A stretch of DNA of 64,000 nucleotides from ZC4RG30 sp039917615 (lineage in GTDB: Bacteria; Pseudomonadota; Gammaproteobacteria; Steroidobacterales; Steroidobacteraceae). Location: contig JBDSJD010000049.1 of the NCBI GenBank assembly GCA_039917615.1, positions 1-64,000 of the forward strand, written 5' to 3'. Numbering within the stretch: position 1 is the stretch's first letter; every line of letters begins with the position of its first letter. Made by a program: the position numbers and the translations under genes. Below the pieces are notes generated by a model that had not been told where the DNA came from, searched no databases, and saw only the letters and a list, made by a program, of their open reading frames with translations. Shown here piece after piece: positions 9,420-18,445 of this stretch.

Positions 9420-9440
9420 CCGCAGAACGCTGCGGCTTTT
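9420..9440 (+). terminator. Rho-independent terminator after lptB
   Basis: A perfect 6-bp stem CCGCAG/CTGCGG with loop AACG is followed by CTTTT, 20 bp past the lptB stop. It would end the kdsD-lptB transcript and make rpoN transcription depend on its own promoter. Confidence 0.7.
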
Positions 9441-9755
9441 CTCACCGCGCGAACCGAGCCTAGGGGTTTCTTCAAACAGCTCCCCGCGTGTCCTGCGGAA
9501 ATGCTGCCAAAGTCAGTCGAATTATATGATCTGCGTCCGCCCGTCACGGGCTGGATATGGACTATCTTTTGCATGGTCGGTTGACCGAGTTTCGATAGAC
9601 TGAAGCCCTTGTTTTCATCGCACAACATAGTTAGGAGTTCTGGTCCGAGTGGTTTCCCTGACAGTTGGCAAGCCTTTGATAATTAGGGGAACTTGGTGAC
9701 TTCTTCGGCCGTTTTGATAGCGCCGGCCCACCTGGCCGGCTAGCGCATGTAACAG
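9441..9755 (+). other. Noncoding leader between lptB and rpoN
   Basis: About 315 bp without a credible gene. It is locally AT-richer than its surroundings and should hold the rpoN promoter. I could not choose one -35/-10 pair with confidence and saw no obvious operator or riboswitch fold. The stretch just before rpoN has an inverted GGCC-rich repeat (GCCGGCCCACCTGGCCGGC) of unknown role. Confidence 0.5.
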
Positions 9756-11255
9756 ATGTTAAAAGCCTCCCTGCAGCTTCGACTTGGCCAGCAGCTGACA
9801 ATGACTCCGCAGCTGCAGCAAGCGATCAGGCTGCTGCAGCTGCCCTCGCTCGAATTGCAGGCTCACATCCGTGAGCTGCTCGAAACCAACGTCATGCTCG
9901 AGTCCGAGGAGGAATCCGACGGCACCGCGAGCTTCGAGGCGCTGGGCGCGGGGCCCAACGATCACGAGTCGCCGCCAGGCGGTGCCGACGAGGCAGCCGG
10001 CACGAGCGCCGATAGCGGCGATGGCGGCGAAAGTGCGGACCGCGGCGACAGCGAGCCGGAACCCAGCGTCGAGATTGTCGATGACGGCTGGAATGACTCC
10101 TCTGCCGCAACTAGCGACACACCCTGGAGCGGCGACGATGAAGATCGCCAGCAGGACCTGCAGGACGGCCGCGGCGAATCTCTGCACAGCCATCTGCAGT
10201 GGCAACTGGAGATGACCCGCTTCGGCGAGCGCGAAAGCACCATCGGCCGCGCGATCATCGATGCCATCAGCGACGACGGCTACCTGACCGAACCCTTCGA
10301 TGCCATCGCTGCCACCCTCAAGCCCGAGATCCAGGCTGCCGACGAAGAAATCGCTGAGATGCTCGAAGTGGTGCAGAGCTTCGATCCGCTGGGTGTTGGC
10401 GCCCGCACGGTCGGCGAATGCATCACCCTGCAATTGCGCGTGCTCGAAGCCGGCACGCAAGGTCTGGCCGCCGCGCTTGCCATTGCCCGGGATCGCCTTG
10501 ATCTGGTGGCGCAGCGCGAGTTTGCCACGCTGCGCCGCGAACTGCGGCTGTCGGAAGAGGAACTGGAACAGGCGCTGGTGCTGGTGCGTGGCTGTCACCC
10601 GAGGCCAGGCTCGCAAATCAGTTCTGCAGCCGCTGAATACGTGGTTCCGGATGTGTTCGTGCGCCGCTCCGCGAATGGCTGGACGGTGGAGATGAATTCA
10701 GCCACCCTGCCCAGGGTGCGCATCAATGAAAGCTATGCGAGCCTGATCGGACGCAACTCGGGGCATGCCACCATGCGCACGCAGCTGCAGGAGGCGCGCT
10801 GGCTGCTCAAGAGCCTCGAAATCCGCCATGACACACTGCTGAAAGTTGCGCGCTCCATCGTGGAGCGGCAGCACGAGTTTTTGGAACAGGGCGAAGAAAG
10901 CATGCGCCCGATGATCCTGCGCGACATCGCCGAGGCCATCGGCATGCACGAATCCACGATCTCGCGCGTGACCTCCGGCAAGTTCATGCATACGCCGCGC
11001 GGCGTCTTCGAACTGCGCTATTTCTTTTCCAGCCAGGTCGAGAGCGCCGATGGTTCCGGCACCTCGTCAACAGCCATTCGCGCCAAGATCCGCAAGCTGA
11101 TCCGCGACGAAGCACCCGATTCCCCGCTGAGCGACAGCCGCATAGCGGAAATACTCTCGAAAGAAGGCATTCCGGTTGCCAGACGCACGGTCGCCAAGTA
11201 CCGTGAATCCATGGGCATCGCACCTTCCAACGAGCGCAAGCGAGCCAATTCCTGA
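9756..11255 (+). CDS. rpoN: RNA polymerase sigma-54 factor
   Basis: Alternative sigma factor for -24/-12 promoters, activated by enhancer-binding ATPases. Region I carries the Gln/Leu-rich activator-interacting segment (LGQQLTMTPQLQQAIRLLQL, residues 7-26). A long acidic region II follows (about 50-130, rich in D/E/S). The C-terminal RpoN box ARRTVAKYRE is intact. At 499 aa it is normal. It is followed by hpf and rapZ in the conserved sigma-54 cluster. Confidence 0.97.
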   Translation: MLKASLQLRLGQQLTMTPQLQQAIRLLQLPSLELQAHIRELLETNVMLESEEESDGTASFEALGAGPNDHESPPGGADEAAGTSADSGDGGESADRGDSEPEPSVEIVDDGWNDSSAATSDTPWSGDDEDRQQDLQDGRGESLHSHLQWQLEMTRFGERESTIGRAIIDAISDDGYLTEPFDAIAATLKPEIQAADEEIAEMLEVVQSFDPLGVGARTVGECITLQLRVLEAGTQGLAAALAIARDRLDLVAQREFATLRRELRLSEEELEQALVLVRGCHPRPGSQISSAAAEYVVPDVFVRRSANGWTVEMNSATLPRVRINESYASLIGRNSGHATMRTQLQEARWLLKSLEIRHDTLLKVARSIVERQHEFLEQGEESMRPMILRDIAEAIGMHESTISRVTSGKFMHTPRGVFELRYFFSSQVESADGSGTSSTAIRAKIRKLIRDEAPDSPLSDSRIAEILSKEGIPVARRTVAKYRESMGIAPSNERKRANS

Positions 11256-11274
11256 GCGTGCCGAGGAGGCAATC

Positions 11275-11595
11275 ATGCAGGTCAAAGTCACTGGTCACCA
11301 CGTTGAAGTCACCGAATCCATGCGCGCTTACGTAGAGAAGCGGCTGGATCGCCTCAAGCGCCATTTCGATCACGTCATCGACGTGCATGTCGTGATGTCG
11401 GTCGAGAAGCTGCAGCACAAGGCCGAAGCCACCGTGCATGTGAGTGGCAACAACATCCATGCCGAAGCCATCGACACCGACATGTATGTGGCCATCGATG
11501 CGCTGATCGACAAACTGGATCGCAGCGTGCTCAAGCACAAGGAAAAGCAGCGCGACCACCATGCCAGCGAGGGACGGCTCGCCGCTCGCCAGTAA
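11275..11595 (+). CDS. hpf: Ribosome hibernation promoting factor, short type
   Basis: Small HPF/YfiA-family protein that binds the 30S decoding region and promotes ribosome dimerisation in slow growth. The fold signature runs V.GHHVEVTESMRAYVEKRLDRLKRHFD, then VEKLQHKAEATVHVSG and IDALIDKLDRSVLKHK. At 106 aa it lacks the C-terminal dimerisation domain of long HPF. The ATG follows a GAGGAGG ribosome-binding site 20 bp after rpoN. ptsN, usually next, is missing. Confidence 0.93.
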   Translation: MQVKVTGHHVEVTESMRAYVEKRLDRLKRHFDHVIDVHVVMSVEKLQHKAEATVHVSGNNIHAEAIDTDMYVAIDALIDKLDRSVLKHKEKQRDHHASEGRLAARQ

Positions 11596-11606
11596 GTCGC
11601 TCGCGC

Positions 11607-12509
11607 ATGCGGCTGATACTCGTCAGTGGTCTGTCCGGTTCCGGCAAGAGCGTGGCCCTGCACATGCTCGAAGATCTGGGCTACTACTGCGTCGACAACA
11701 TCCCCGCCGCATTGCTCAAGCCTTTCATCTCACACACCCTGCGTAGCACCGACAACCAGTACCAACGTGTCGCGGTGGGACTCGATGCGCGCAATACGCA
11801 GGCCGAGATCGCGACCGTGCCAGCGCTCATCAACGAGCTCAAGGCGTCGGGAATTCCCTCTGAGATGCTGTTTCTCACCGCGTCGGACGAGGCGCTGCTG
11901 CGGCGGTTCGCGGAAACCCGCCGCAAGCATCCGCTGAGCCGGACCAACCAGGGTCTTCGCGAAGCCATTGCGCTGGAGCGCGAACTGCTGGATCCCGTGG
12001 TACAGGCAGCGGACCTGATCATCGACACGTCGCTAACCGGGGTGCATGAACTGCGCGACCTGATCCGCACCCGCGTGGAGCGGCGCCGGCACCCGCGCCT
12101 GTCGATCCTGTTCGAGTCGTTTGGATTCAAATACGGCATTCCCGGTGACGCCGATTTCGTATTCGACGCGCGGGCGCTGCCCAATCCCTATTGGGAGCCC
12201 GGACTGCGGGCGTTGACGGGGCGCGACGACGATGTGGCGCGGTACCTTGAAACCAGCGCTGACGTGTCCAGGCTGATCGACGACATATCCCGGTTCATCG
12301 AAGCACGCATCCCGGAGTATCTAGCCACCAATCGCGGCTACCTGACCGTAGCCATCGGCTGCACCGGCGGTCAGCATCGTTCGGTCTATCTGGTCGAGAA
12401 GATTGCCGGCGACTTTGCCCAGCGGCACCGGGACGTCTCCGCGCGCCATGCCAGCTTGCCGGGTGCCCATATCGTCACGCTAGGCGAACACGCTGATCCC
12501 GGCGCCTGA
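11607..12509 (+). CDS. rapZ: RNase adapter protein RapZ
   Basis: P-loop protein that delivers regulatory RNAs to RNase E and controls GlmS in enterics, where it is encoded beside ptsN and npr. The Walker A-like SGLSGSGKSVAL lies at the N-terminus. The family signatures YYCVDNIP and FESFGFKYG are present, and IGCTGGQHRSVY lies in the RNA-binding C-terminal half. Length (300 aa) is close to usual. It lies 11 bp after hpf, with no ptsN between them and no npr after it. Confidence 0.95.
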   Translation: MRLILVSGLSGSGKSVALHMLEDLGYYCVDNIPAALLKPFISHTLRSTDNQYQRVAVGLDARNTQAEIATVPALINELKASGIPSEMLFLTASDEALLRRFAETRRKHPLSRTNQGLREAIALERELLDPVVQAADLIIDTSLTGVHELRDLIRTRVERRRHPRLSILFESFGFKYGIPGDADFVFDARALPNPYWEPGLRALTGRDDDVARYLETSADVSRLIDDISRFIEARIPEYLATNRGYLTVAIGCTGGQHRSVYLVEKIAGDFAQRHRDVSARHASLPGAHIVTLGEHADPGA

Positions 12510-12518
12510 ACTCCCACC

Positions 12519-13601
12519 GTGACGCATGTTGCCGACGCGCACCAGCAGGTCATCGCAGCCCGGCTGAATGCGCTCGAACGCTGCCTGGCTTCGCAGCCTG
12601 CACCGGGTCCAGTGCGGCGTTGGCTCCTGGGCCTGCGCTTCGAGCGTCGCTATCCCGCCACGTGCCGGGGCATCTATGTCTGGGGTTCAGTCGGACGTGG
12701 CAAGACCTGGCTCATGGATCTCTTCCACACGAAACTGCCACGGCACAGTGCGCGCCGCATGCACTTTGCGCATTTCATGCGCGAGATTCACACGCGCCGT
12801 CGCACCTTGAGCGGGCAGGAACGGCCGCTGGATCGAATCGCCGCGTTGCTGGCGAAATCCGCGCGCGTCTATTGCCTGGACGAATTCATGGTGCAGGACA
12901 TCGGCGACGCCATGATCCTGCATGGCGTGCTTGAAGGACTGCTGCGCCGTGGCGTCGTGCTGGTGATGACCTCGAACACACCGCCTGAGCGGCTGTATGA
13001 GGGCGGATTGCAGCGCGAGCGCTTCCTGCCCGCCATCGCGTTGCTGAATCGCGAGCTCGACGTGCTGCAGATCGGGGCGGGCGCGGACTACCGCCAGCGG
13101 CAGCTGCAATCGACGCCGACGTATCTGCCCGCCGATGATCCCGCATCCGCCGCCCGCATGACTGCACTGTTCCAGCGCCTCGCTGGCGCCGCAGCGGTGG
13201 ACCGCACCACCACCATGACCATCGAGGATCGCGCGGTTGCGACCGTGTGCCACGCCGGTGGCATGGCCTGGTTCAGCTTCGACGCACTGTGCGAGGGACC
13301 ACGCAGCGCCGATGACTACATCGCCATTGCGCGACGCCTGCACACGGTGTTCCTGTCGGACGTGCCAGTGTTCGATGGCGGCAACGACGATCCGGCGCGG
13401 CGCTTCATCGCGCTGATCGATGAGCTGTATGACCAGCACGTGCGGCTCGTCATCTCCGCAGCGGCAGAGCCTGACCAGCTGTATCGGGGGCAGCGGCTGA
13501 GCCAGGCATTCGAGCGCACCAGCAGCCGGTTGATCGAAATGCGCAGCAGCGAATATCTGGCGCGTGAGCGTCGCCCCCCGGCCCTGCCCCCCGACCAGTA
13601 G
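12519..13601 (+). CDS. zapE: Cell division AFG1-family ATPase ZapE
   Basis: AAA-like ATPase of the AFG1/ZapE family, associated with the Z-ring and with protein quality control. Walker A is GSVGRGKTWLMDLF, Walker B is YCLDEFMVQD, and MTSNTPPERLYEGGLQRERFLP matches the sensor region. The 360 aa length is normal. It begins at a GTG 9 bp downstream of rapZ, so it is likely part of the rpoN transcript, an unusual companion for that cluster. Confidence 0.92.
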   Translation: MTHVADAHQQVIAARLNALERCLASQPAPGPVRRWLLGLRFERRYPATCRGIYVWGSVGRGKTWLMDLFHTKLPRHSARRMHFAHFMREIHTRRRTLSGQERPLDRIAALLAKSARVYCLDEFMVQDIGDAMILHGVLEGLLRRGVVLVMTSNTPPERLYEGGLQRERFLPAIALLNRELDVLQIGAGADYRQRQLQSTPTYLPADDPASAARMTALFQRLAGAAAVDRTTTMTIEDRAVATVCHAGGMAWFSFDALCEGPRSADDYIAIARRLHTVFLSDVPVFDGGNDDPARRFIALIDELYDQHVRLVISAAAEPDQLYRGQRLSQAFERTSSRLIEMRSSEYLARERRPPALPPDQ

Positions 13602-13667
13602 CCCCGCAGGGCGTGGAACCTGATATTTTTACGCATTGCGCAGAACGACAACCTTGGGGAGTAGCGG

Positions 13668-14747
13668 TTGAAGACGATCGCGGAGTTTGCCATCGGCTAC
13701 GAGCAGATGCTTGACGCCGACGGGTCGCCTGTGGCTGACCTGCCTGAATTCACCCGCGATGGCACCGAGCTTGTTCGCATGTACCGGACGATGGTGCTGT
13801 GCCGCCTGTTCGACACCAAGGCGATCAACCTGCAGCGCACTGGCCGGCTCGGCACCTACGCACCCTGCACCGGCAACGAGGCAACCCATGTGGCCGTGGG
13901 CGCCGCCATGCGCCCGGGCGATGTGCTGTGCCCCGTATACCGCGAATACGGCACGCAATTGTGGCGGGGCGTAACCCTGACCGAGATCCTGACCTACTGG
14001 GCCGGCGACGAGACCGGCACCAACTTCAAGGGTCCGCGCGGCGACTTCCCGTGGTGCGTGCCGATTGGCTCGCAGTCGCCGCATGCTGCCGGCGCTGCCA
14101 TGGCGTTCAAGATTCGTAAGCAACCGCATTGCGCCGTGGCCTATATCGGGGACGGCGGCACCTCGCAGGGCGCATTCCATGAAGCCGTGAACATGGCTGG
14201 CGCGCAGAAGCTGCCGGTTGTGTTCGTAGTCGTCAACAACGGGTGGGCCATCTCCGTCCCCGCAGCTGAACAGACTGCTGCACAGACTTTCGCGCAGAAA
14301 GGCCTTGGCAATGGCGTCCCTGGCGTGCAGGTTGATGGCAACGATGTCATCGGTGTGCGTGCCGTGATGGAACAAGCTCTGGCACGGGCGCGCGCTGGCG
14401 AAGGCCCAACTGTGGTTGAAGCAGTCACGTACCGGCTCAGTGACCACACCACCGCCGATGACGCCAGCCGCTATCGTCCCGCGGCAGAACTTGCGGCCGC
14501 CTGGAAGATTGAGCCGCTGCTGCGTACCCGCCGCTATCTTGAGTCGCGAAAATTATGGGATGCAGCGCAGGAGTCCGCGCTTCGCGCCGAATGTGGAATA
14601 CAGATCGACGCCGCCGTGCTCGCCTACCAGAACCGTCCTGCTGCCCACACCGACGCCATGTTTGATCATCTCTTTGCGCAGCCTACCGCCGCGCTAACAG
14701 CGCAAAAACAACTGGCGCGGCGCTTCGGCATTCCCGACAAGCACTGA
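13668..14747 (+). CDS. 2-oxoacid dehydrogenase E1 component, alpha subunit
   Basis: Thiamine-diphosphate-dependent subunit of a pyruvate or branched-chain 2-oxoacid dehydrogenase complex. The ThDP motif begins GDGGTSQGAFHEA and closes with NNGWAISVP. The early conserved GTYAPCTGNEA and YREYG segments place it in the split alpha/beta E1 family. The best start is a TTG about 65 bp after zapE. It is followed by E1 beta (7 bp gap) and E2 (4 bp gap). E3 is not in the window. Substrate cannot be fixed from sequence alone. Confidence 0.9.
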   Translation: MKTIAEFAIGYEQMLDADGSPVADLPEFTRDGTELVRMYRTMVLCRLFDTKAINLQRTGRLGTYAPCTGNEATHVAVGAAMRPGDVLCPVYREYGTQLWRGVTLTEILTYWAGDETGTNFKGPRGDFPWCVPIGSQSPHAAGAAMAFKIRKQPHCAVAYIGDGGTSQGAFHEAVNMAGAQKLPVVFVVVNNGWAISVPAAEQTAAQTFAQKGLGNGVPGVQVDGNDVIGVRAVMEQALARARAGEGPTVVEAVTYRLSDHTTADDASRYRPAAELAAAWKIEPLLRTRRYLESRKLWDAAQESALRAECGIQIDAAVLAYQNRPAAHTDAMFDHLFAQPTAALTAQKQLARRFGIPDKH

Positions 14748-14754
14748 ATCCATC

Positions 14755-15732
14755 ATGGCCATTGTCACGCTGGTAGAGAGTATCAATCTCGCGCTAGGTC
14801 GCGCGCTGGCCGACGACCCGGATGTGGTTGTCATGGGCGAGGACGTCGGCGTCAACGGCGGCGTGTTCCGCGCGACTGCCGGCTTGCAGCAACGCTTCGG
14901 CCGAATGCGTGTGCAGGACACGCCGCTGGCCGAAGGGCTCATCGCGGGCATGGCGGTGGGCATGGGCGCGCAGGGCCTGAAAGTGGTCGCCGAAATCCAG
15001 TTCATGGGTTTCATCTATCCGGCACTGGACCAGATCGCCAACCACATGGCGCGCCTGCGCAATCGCACCCGCGGTCGGCTCACCTGCCCGGTGGTCATAC
15101 GCATGCCACATGGTGGTGGCATCCATGCACCGGAGCATCATTCCGAAAGTCTCGAAGTGCTGCTTTGCCATCACGCGGGACTGCGCGTGGTCTGCCCCTC
15201 CTCGCCCGTGCGGGCCTATGGACTGCTGCTGGCGGCAATACGTGATCCTGATCCGGTGATCTTCCTTGAACCCACGCGGCTGTATCGTATGGCGAAGCAG
15301 GATGTGCTCGACGATGGGCAGGCGTTGCCGCTAGACGAGGCCAGCATTCTGCGCGAGGGCGATGACGTGACGCTGGTAACCTGGGGCGCGATGACCCATG
15401 AAACCCTGCGCGCCGCCGATCTGCTGCTGCAGGAAAAGATCAGCTGCGAGGTGATCGACCTGAGCTCACTCTCGCCCATCGACCACGACACCATACTGGA
15501 TTCCGTGGCCCACACCGGGCGGCTGGTCATCGTGCATGAAGCGGCGCGCAATGCCGGACTCGGCGCCGAGATCGCAGCAACTGTGGCCGAGCACGCGTTG
15601 TACGACCTCCTCGCACCGGTAGAGCGGGTCACGGGGTATGACATCGTGACGCCGTATTTCGCGCTGGAGCGCGCCTATATTCCCAGCGTCGAAAGAATCA
15701 TCGACGCGGTCCGCAACACACTCAAGGGCTGA
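14755..15732 (+). CDS. 2-oxoacid dehydrogenase E1 component, beta subunit
   Basis: Transketolase-like beta subunit that completes the E1 active site. It shows VMGEDVGVNGGVFRAT, LAEGLIAGMAVGMGAQG and EIQFMGFIYPALDQI, all standard for E1 beta. The C-terminal transketolase domain has ISCEVIDLSSLSP and VIVHEAARNAGLGAEI. At 325 aa it is full length. Operon position between E1 alpha and E2 supports the call. Confidence 0.94.
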   Translation: MAIVTLVESINLALGRALADDPDVVVMGEDVGVNGGVFRATAGLQQRFGRMRVQDTPLAEGLIAGMAVGMGAQGLKVVAEIQFMGFIYPALDQIANHMARLRNRTRGRLTCPVVIRMPHGGGIHAPEHHSESLEVLLCHHAGLRVVCPSSPVRAYGLLLAAIRDPDPVIFLEPTRLYRMAKQDVLDDGQALPLDEASILREGDDVTLVTWGAMTHETLRAADLLLQEKISCEVIDLSSLSPIDHDTILDSVAHTGRLVIVHEAARNAGLGAEIAATVAEHALYDLLAPVERVTGYDIVTPYFALERAYIPSVERIIDAVRNTLKG

Positions 15733-15736
15733 CCGT

Positions 15737-16936
15737 ATGACCCGTTTCAATCTGCCTGATCTGGGCGAAGGCCTGCAGGAAGCCGAAATCGTGCGCTGGC
15801 ATGTGGCGGTGGGCGATACGGTAACGGTCGACCAGCCCATGGTCGCCATGGAAACCGCCAAGGCGGTGGTGGAAGTTCCGGCACCACAGGCCGGAATAAT
15901 TGTGGCACTGCATGGCAAGCCCGGAGAAACCATTGCCACGGGCGCGCCATTGGTCGATTTCAAACCGGACGGCCCACAGCAAGCTGCAACAACGGAAACC
16001 CCCGCACCTGCCTCTTCCCAGGGTGGCGTGGTTGGCCACATGCCGGAAACCAACGAGCTGCTTAGCGCGACGCCAGCGCTTGCGCGCGTTGCGGGTCGAC
16101 GCGTGCGGGCAGTGCCCGCAGCGCGGGAGCTGGCGCGCCGTCTGCGTGTGGATGTGGAGTCTCTGGCAGGCTCCGGCGCGAATGGCATCGTCACTCTCGA
16201 CGATGTCCTGGCGGCCGCGCCTGCCGCGGCTCCGAATGCACCCCCGGGGCGACTTGCAGCCACCAGCTCGATGCGGCCAGCCACAGGGCAGACCGAAACC
16301 GGCGAACTGGAAGTACTGCGCAGCCTGAGGCGGGCAATGGCGCAAAGCATGACACTGGCGCGCGACAACGTCATGGAATGCACGGTGTTCGACGATGCGG
16401 ACATCGAATCCTGGCTGCAGGGTGGCGACTACACAGTGCGACTGCTGCGCGCCATTGGCGCCGGCTGCGAGGCCGAGCCCGGACTCAACGCCTGGTTCGA
16501 CGGCAGCACCCAGGGCCGGCGCGTGTTCCATCACATCCAGGTTGGCATTGCCGTGGATACACCGGACGGATTGCTGGTGCCGGTGATCCGCGATGTGGGC
16601 AACCGTGATGCCGCCGAGTTGCGCGCCGAGGTGAACCGCTTAAAGAAAGGAGCACGCGACCGCACGCTGCCGCTTACCGACCTGCGCGATTTCACCATCA
16701 TGCTGTCGAACTTCGGTGTCATGGCCGGCCGCTACGCGACCCCCGTTGTGGTGCCACCTTCGGTGGCCATCCTCGGCGCGGGACGCATATCGCGCGATGT
16801 CGTCGCGGTGGAAGACCGCATCGAGGCGCATCGGCGCATCCCGTTGTCACTGACTTTCGACCATCGCTGCGTTACTGGCGGCGAGGCCGTACGTTTCCTG
16901 GCGGCGGTTATCGAGGATTTGCAGAAGCCCGCTTGA
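15737..16936 (+). CDS. 2-oxoacid dehydrogenase E2 (dihydrolipoyl acyltransferase)
   Basis: Core acyltransferase of the complex. The lipoyl domain comes first, with Lys42 in METAKAVVEV as the lipoylation site. Next is a peripheral-subunit-binding domain (RAVPAARELARRL, about 122-155) for E1/E3 docking. The catalytic domain (about 190-399) ends with DHRCVTGGEA. That motif keeps His and Gly but has Thr where many E2s have Asp (HR.xDG), a variant I recall from Xanthomonas/Legionella-type E2s. A second copy of the last 136 bp of this gene lies at 26164-26299. Confidence 0.92.
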   Translation: MTRFNLPDLGEGLQEAEIVRWHVAVGDTVTVDQPMVAMETAKAVVEVPAPQAGIIVALHGKPGETIATGAPLVDFKPDGPQQAATTETPAPASSQGGVVGHMPETNELLSATPALARVAGRRVRAVPAARELARRLRVDVESLAGSGANGIVTLDDVLAAAPAAAPNAPPGRLAATSSMRPATGQTETGELEVLRSLRRAMAQSMTLARDNVMECTVFDDADIESWLQGGDYTVRLLRAIGAGCEAEPGLNAWFDGSTQGRRVFHHIQVGIAVDTPDGLLVPVIRDVGNRDAAELRAEVNRLKKGARDRTLPLTDLRDFTIMLSNFGVMAGRYATPVVVPPSVAILGAGRISRDVVAVEDRIEAHRRIPLSLTFDHRCVTGGEAVRFLAAVIEDLQKPA

Positions 16937-17042
16937 GTCTATGCATGCGTAACATGGATTCTGCCTTGCTCGGTTTTACTCCGCGACTCCGCGTGAATCA
17001 CCCACTCTGACAATTGCTTGGCATGCCGTTTGTCGTATCCAC

Positions 17043-17480
17043 TCACTTGCTCCGTTCCGTCGCGCGCGCGACGAGCTCATTTTCCGACAACTGTTCGATT
17101 TGGGCAGCTATCCACCATTGGTTGCCAGAAGGATCCTCTACGGCACCGCTGCGCTCGCCGTAAAACTGGTCCACTGGCGCCATGACGACCTTCGCACCGG
17201 CCTTCACCGCTTTGTCGAAGACAGCGTCGACGTCCTCGACGTACATATAAAGCATCGCTGGCCAGGGCGCGGCATCTGCGGGCCGCTCACCGATGAATAG
17301 CATCGAGTCGCGGATGCGGATGATCGCGTTCAATATGCGTCCGTCAGGCAGCGTATGCGTCTGCACTTCCTCAGCATTGAATGCTGCCTTCAGGAACTCG
17401 ATGGTCTTGCGTGCATGGTGAATCGCCAGATACGGCGTGACGGCGCCGAAGCCCGGCGGAATGGGTTTTACCGCGATCAT
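17043..17480 (-). CDS. VOC-fold protein, PhnB/glyoxalase-like
   Basis: Single-gene VOC (vicinal oxygen chelate) protein of about 145 aa. The family pattern is clear: TPYLAIHHARKTIEFLKAAF at the start, then the MLFIGE strand, and VDAVFDKAVKAGAKVVMAPVDQFYGERSGAVEDPSGNQW. These proteins range from antibiotic-resistance-like to unassigned enzymes, so no substrate is claimed. The ATG chosen begins the conserved domain; an in-frame extension of 25 residues upstream looks non-conserved. No operon partner is evident. Confidence 0.8.
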   Translation of the reverse strand: MIAVKPIPPGFGAVTPYLAIHHARKTIEFLKAAFNAEEVQTHTLPDGRILNAIIRIRDSMLFIGERPADAAPWPAMLYMYVEDVDAVFDKAVKAGAKVVMAPVDQFYGERSGAVEDPSGNQWWIAAQIEQLSENELVARATERSK

Positions 17481-17655
17481 GGAGCGGGCCTCCTGCCAAT
17501 GGGGTGACGGAAGCATAAGCGGCCGCACCGGTGCGGTCTTGTAAAAAACGGACACTCGGCCTTACCGGGATGCCATTGTTTCCAGCCGGACCGAGCGTTG
17601 TGGCAGCGGACATGTCCGACGCTTCACGTCCTCGTGCGCACGTTCGAAGCGGGAG

Positions 17656-18351
17656 TCACCTGGCAGCGACGCGGACCACGTCGAAACGCACCATCTGACC
17701 GGCGAGCGGCGTGTCCACCACACCGGAGATGATCTGCTGGCGATCCGACCGGAGTTTGTCGCCATTGTCGATCTGCCGATCGTTGCTGTCGACGACTCGA
17801 ATGACAACCGAGGCTCCGGCCGCAACGGCGACCGTGGCTTCGAAGTCCTCTTTGTAGATCGTGTGCGAAGTCGCGGGATAGTGATTGAGCGTGTAAGTCT
17901 GCTTCGGCTCCGAGACTTCGATGGACCACTGCGAGTAGTCCGTGGTGCGGCTCAGGCCGCCGACCATGAAGAACGGATGCGCTGGATCCGGCGCCTCTCC
18001 CCCCACGATTGTCGTCGGCTCGAACAGGCCTCGGACGCGGAGCGTGACGTTGTAGACGGTTCCGGTTTTCCCGCCGAATGTGAAAGACTTCTCGTGCTTG
18101 CGCACGTGGAGACAGGTATCGGGTTGTTGAGTGTTTTCGCCGATGCACTCGTCATGCAGAAACAGCTCGTGGAAGCCCGCGGCGGCCTGACGAAAGGCAT
18201 CGACCGGTGCAGTGGGCGGCGTGCTGCGTTGCGCGAGCGAGGGCGCGACAGCCAGACTCAAGAGGCTCACGGCAGCAACGGCCGCATGCAAACTGGACCG
18301 CGACCAACGAAGAGCGGCGCGGGCGAACTGAAACAGCGCGAGATTCGCCAT
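17656..18351 (-). CDS. Secreted protein of unknown function
   Basis: I do not recognise this family. The first roughly 40 residues form a long basic-then-hydrophobic signal (AAVAAVSLLSLAVAPSLAQ), so the product is probably periplasmic or secreted, about 190 aa mature. Two cysteines (ECIGENTQQPDTC) could pair. The mature part looks beta-rich (TVYNVTLRVRGLFEPTTIVGG, SQWSIEVSEP). It lies 94 bp downstream of the PafA-like phosphatase in the same direction and may be its companion, but nothing in the sequence proves that. Confidence 0.6.
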   Translation of the reverse strand: MANLALFQFARAALRWSRSSLHAAVAAVSLLSLAVAPSLAQRSTPPTAPVDAFRQAAAGFHELFLHDECIGENTQQPDTCLHVRKHEKSFTFGGKTGTVYNVTLRVRGLFEPTTIVGGEAPDPAHPFFMVGGLSRTTDYSQWSIEVSEPKQTYTLNHYPATSHTIYKEDFEATVAVAAGASVVIRVVDSNDRQIDNGDKLRSDRQQIISGVVDTPLAGQMVRFDVVRVAAR

Positions 18352-18445
18352 GGGAGTGGACTCCTTAGTGCCCGCGATGCTGTGCTATACAGCCACGAGA
18401 ATCAAGGTCGTCGCGCGACCGAACGCACTGGGGCAATTCAGTCCC

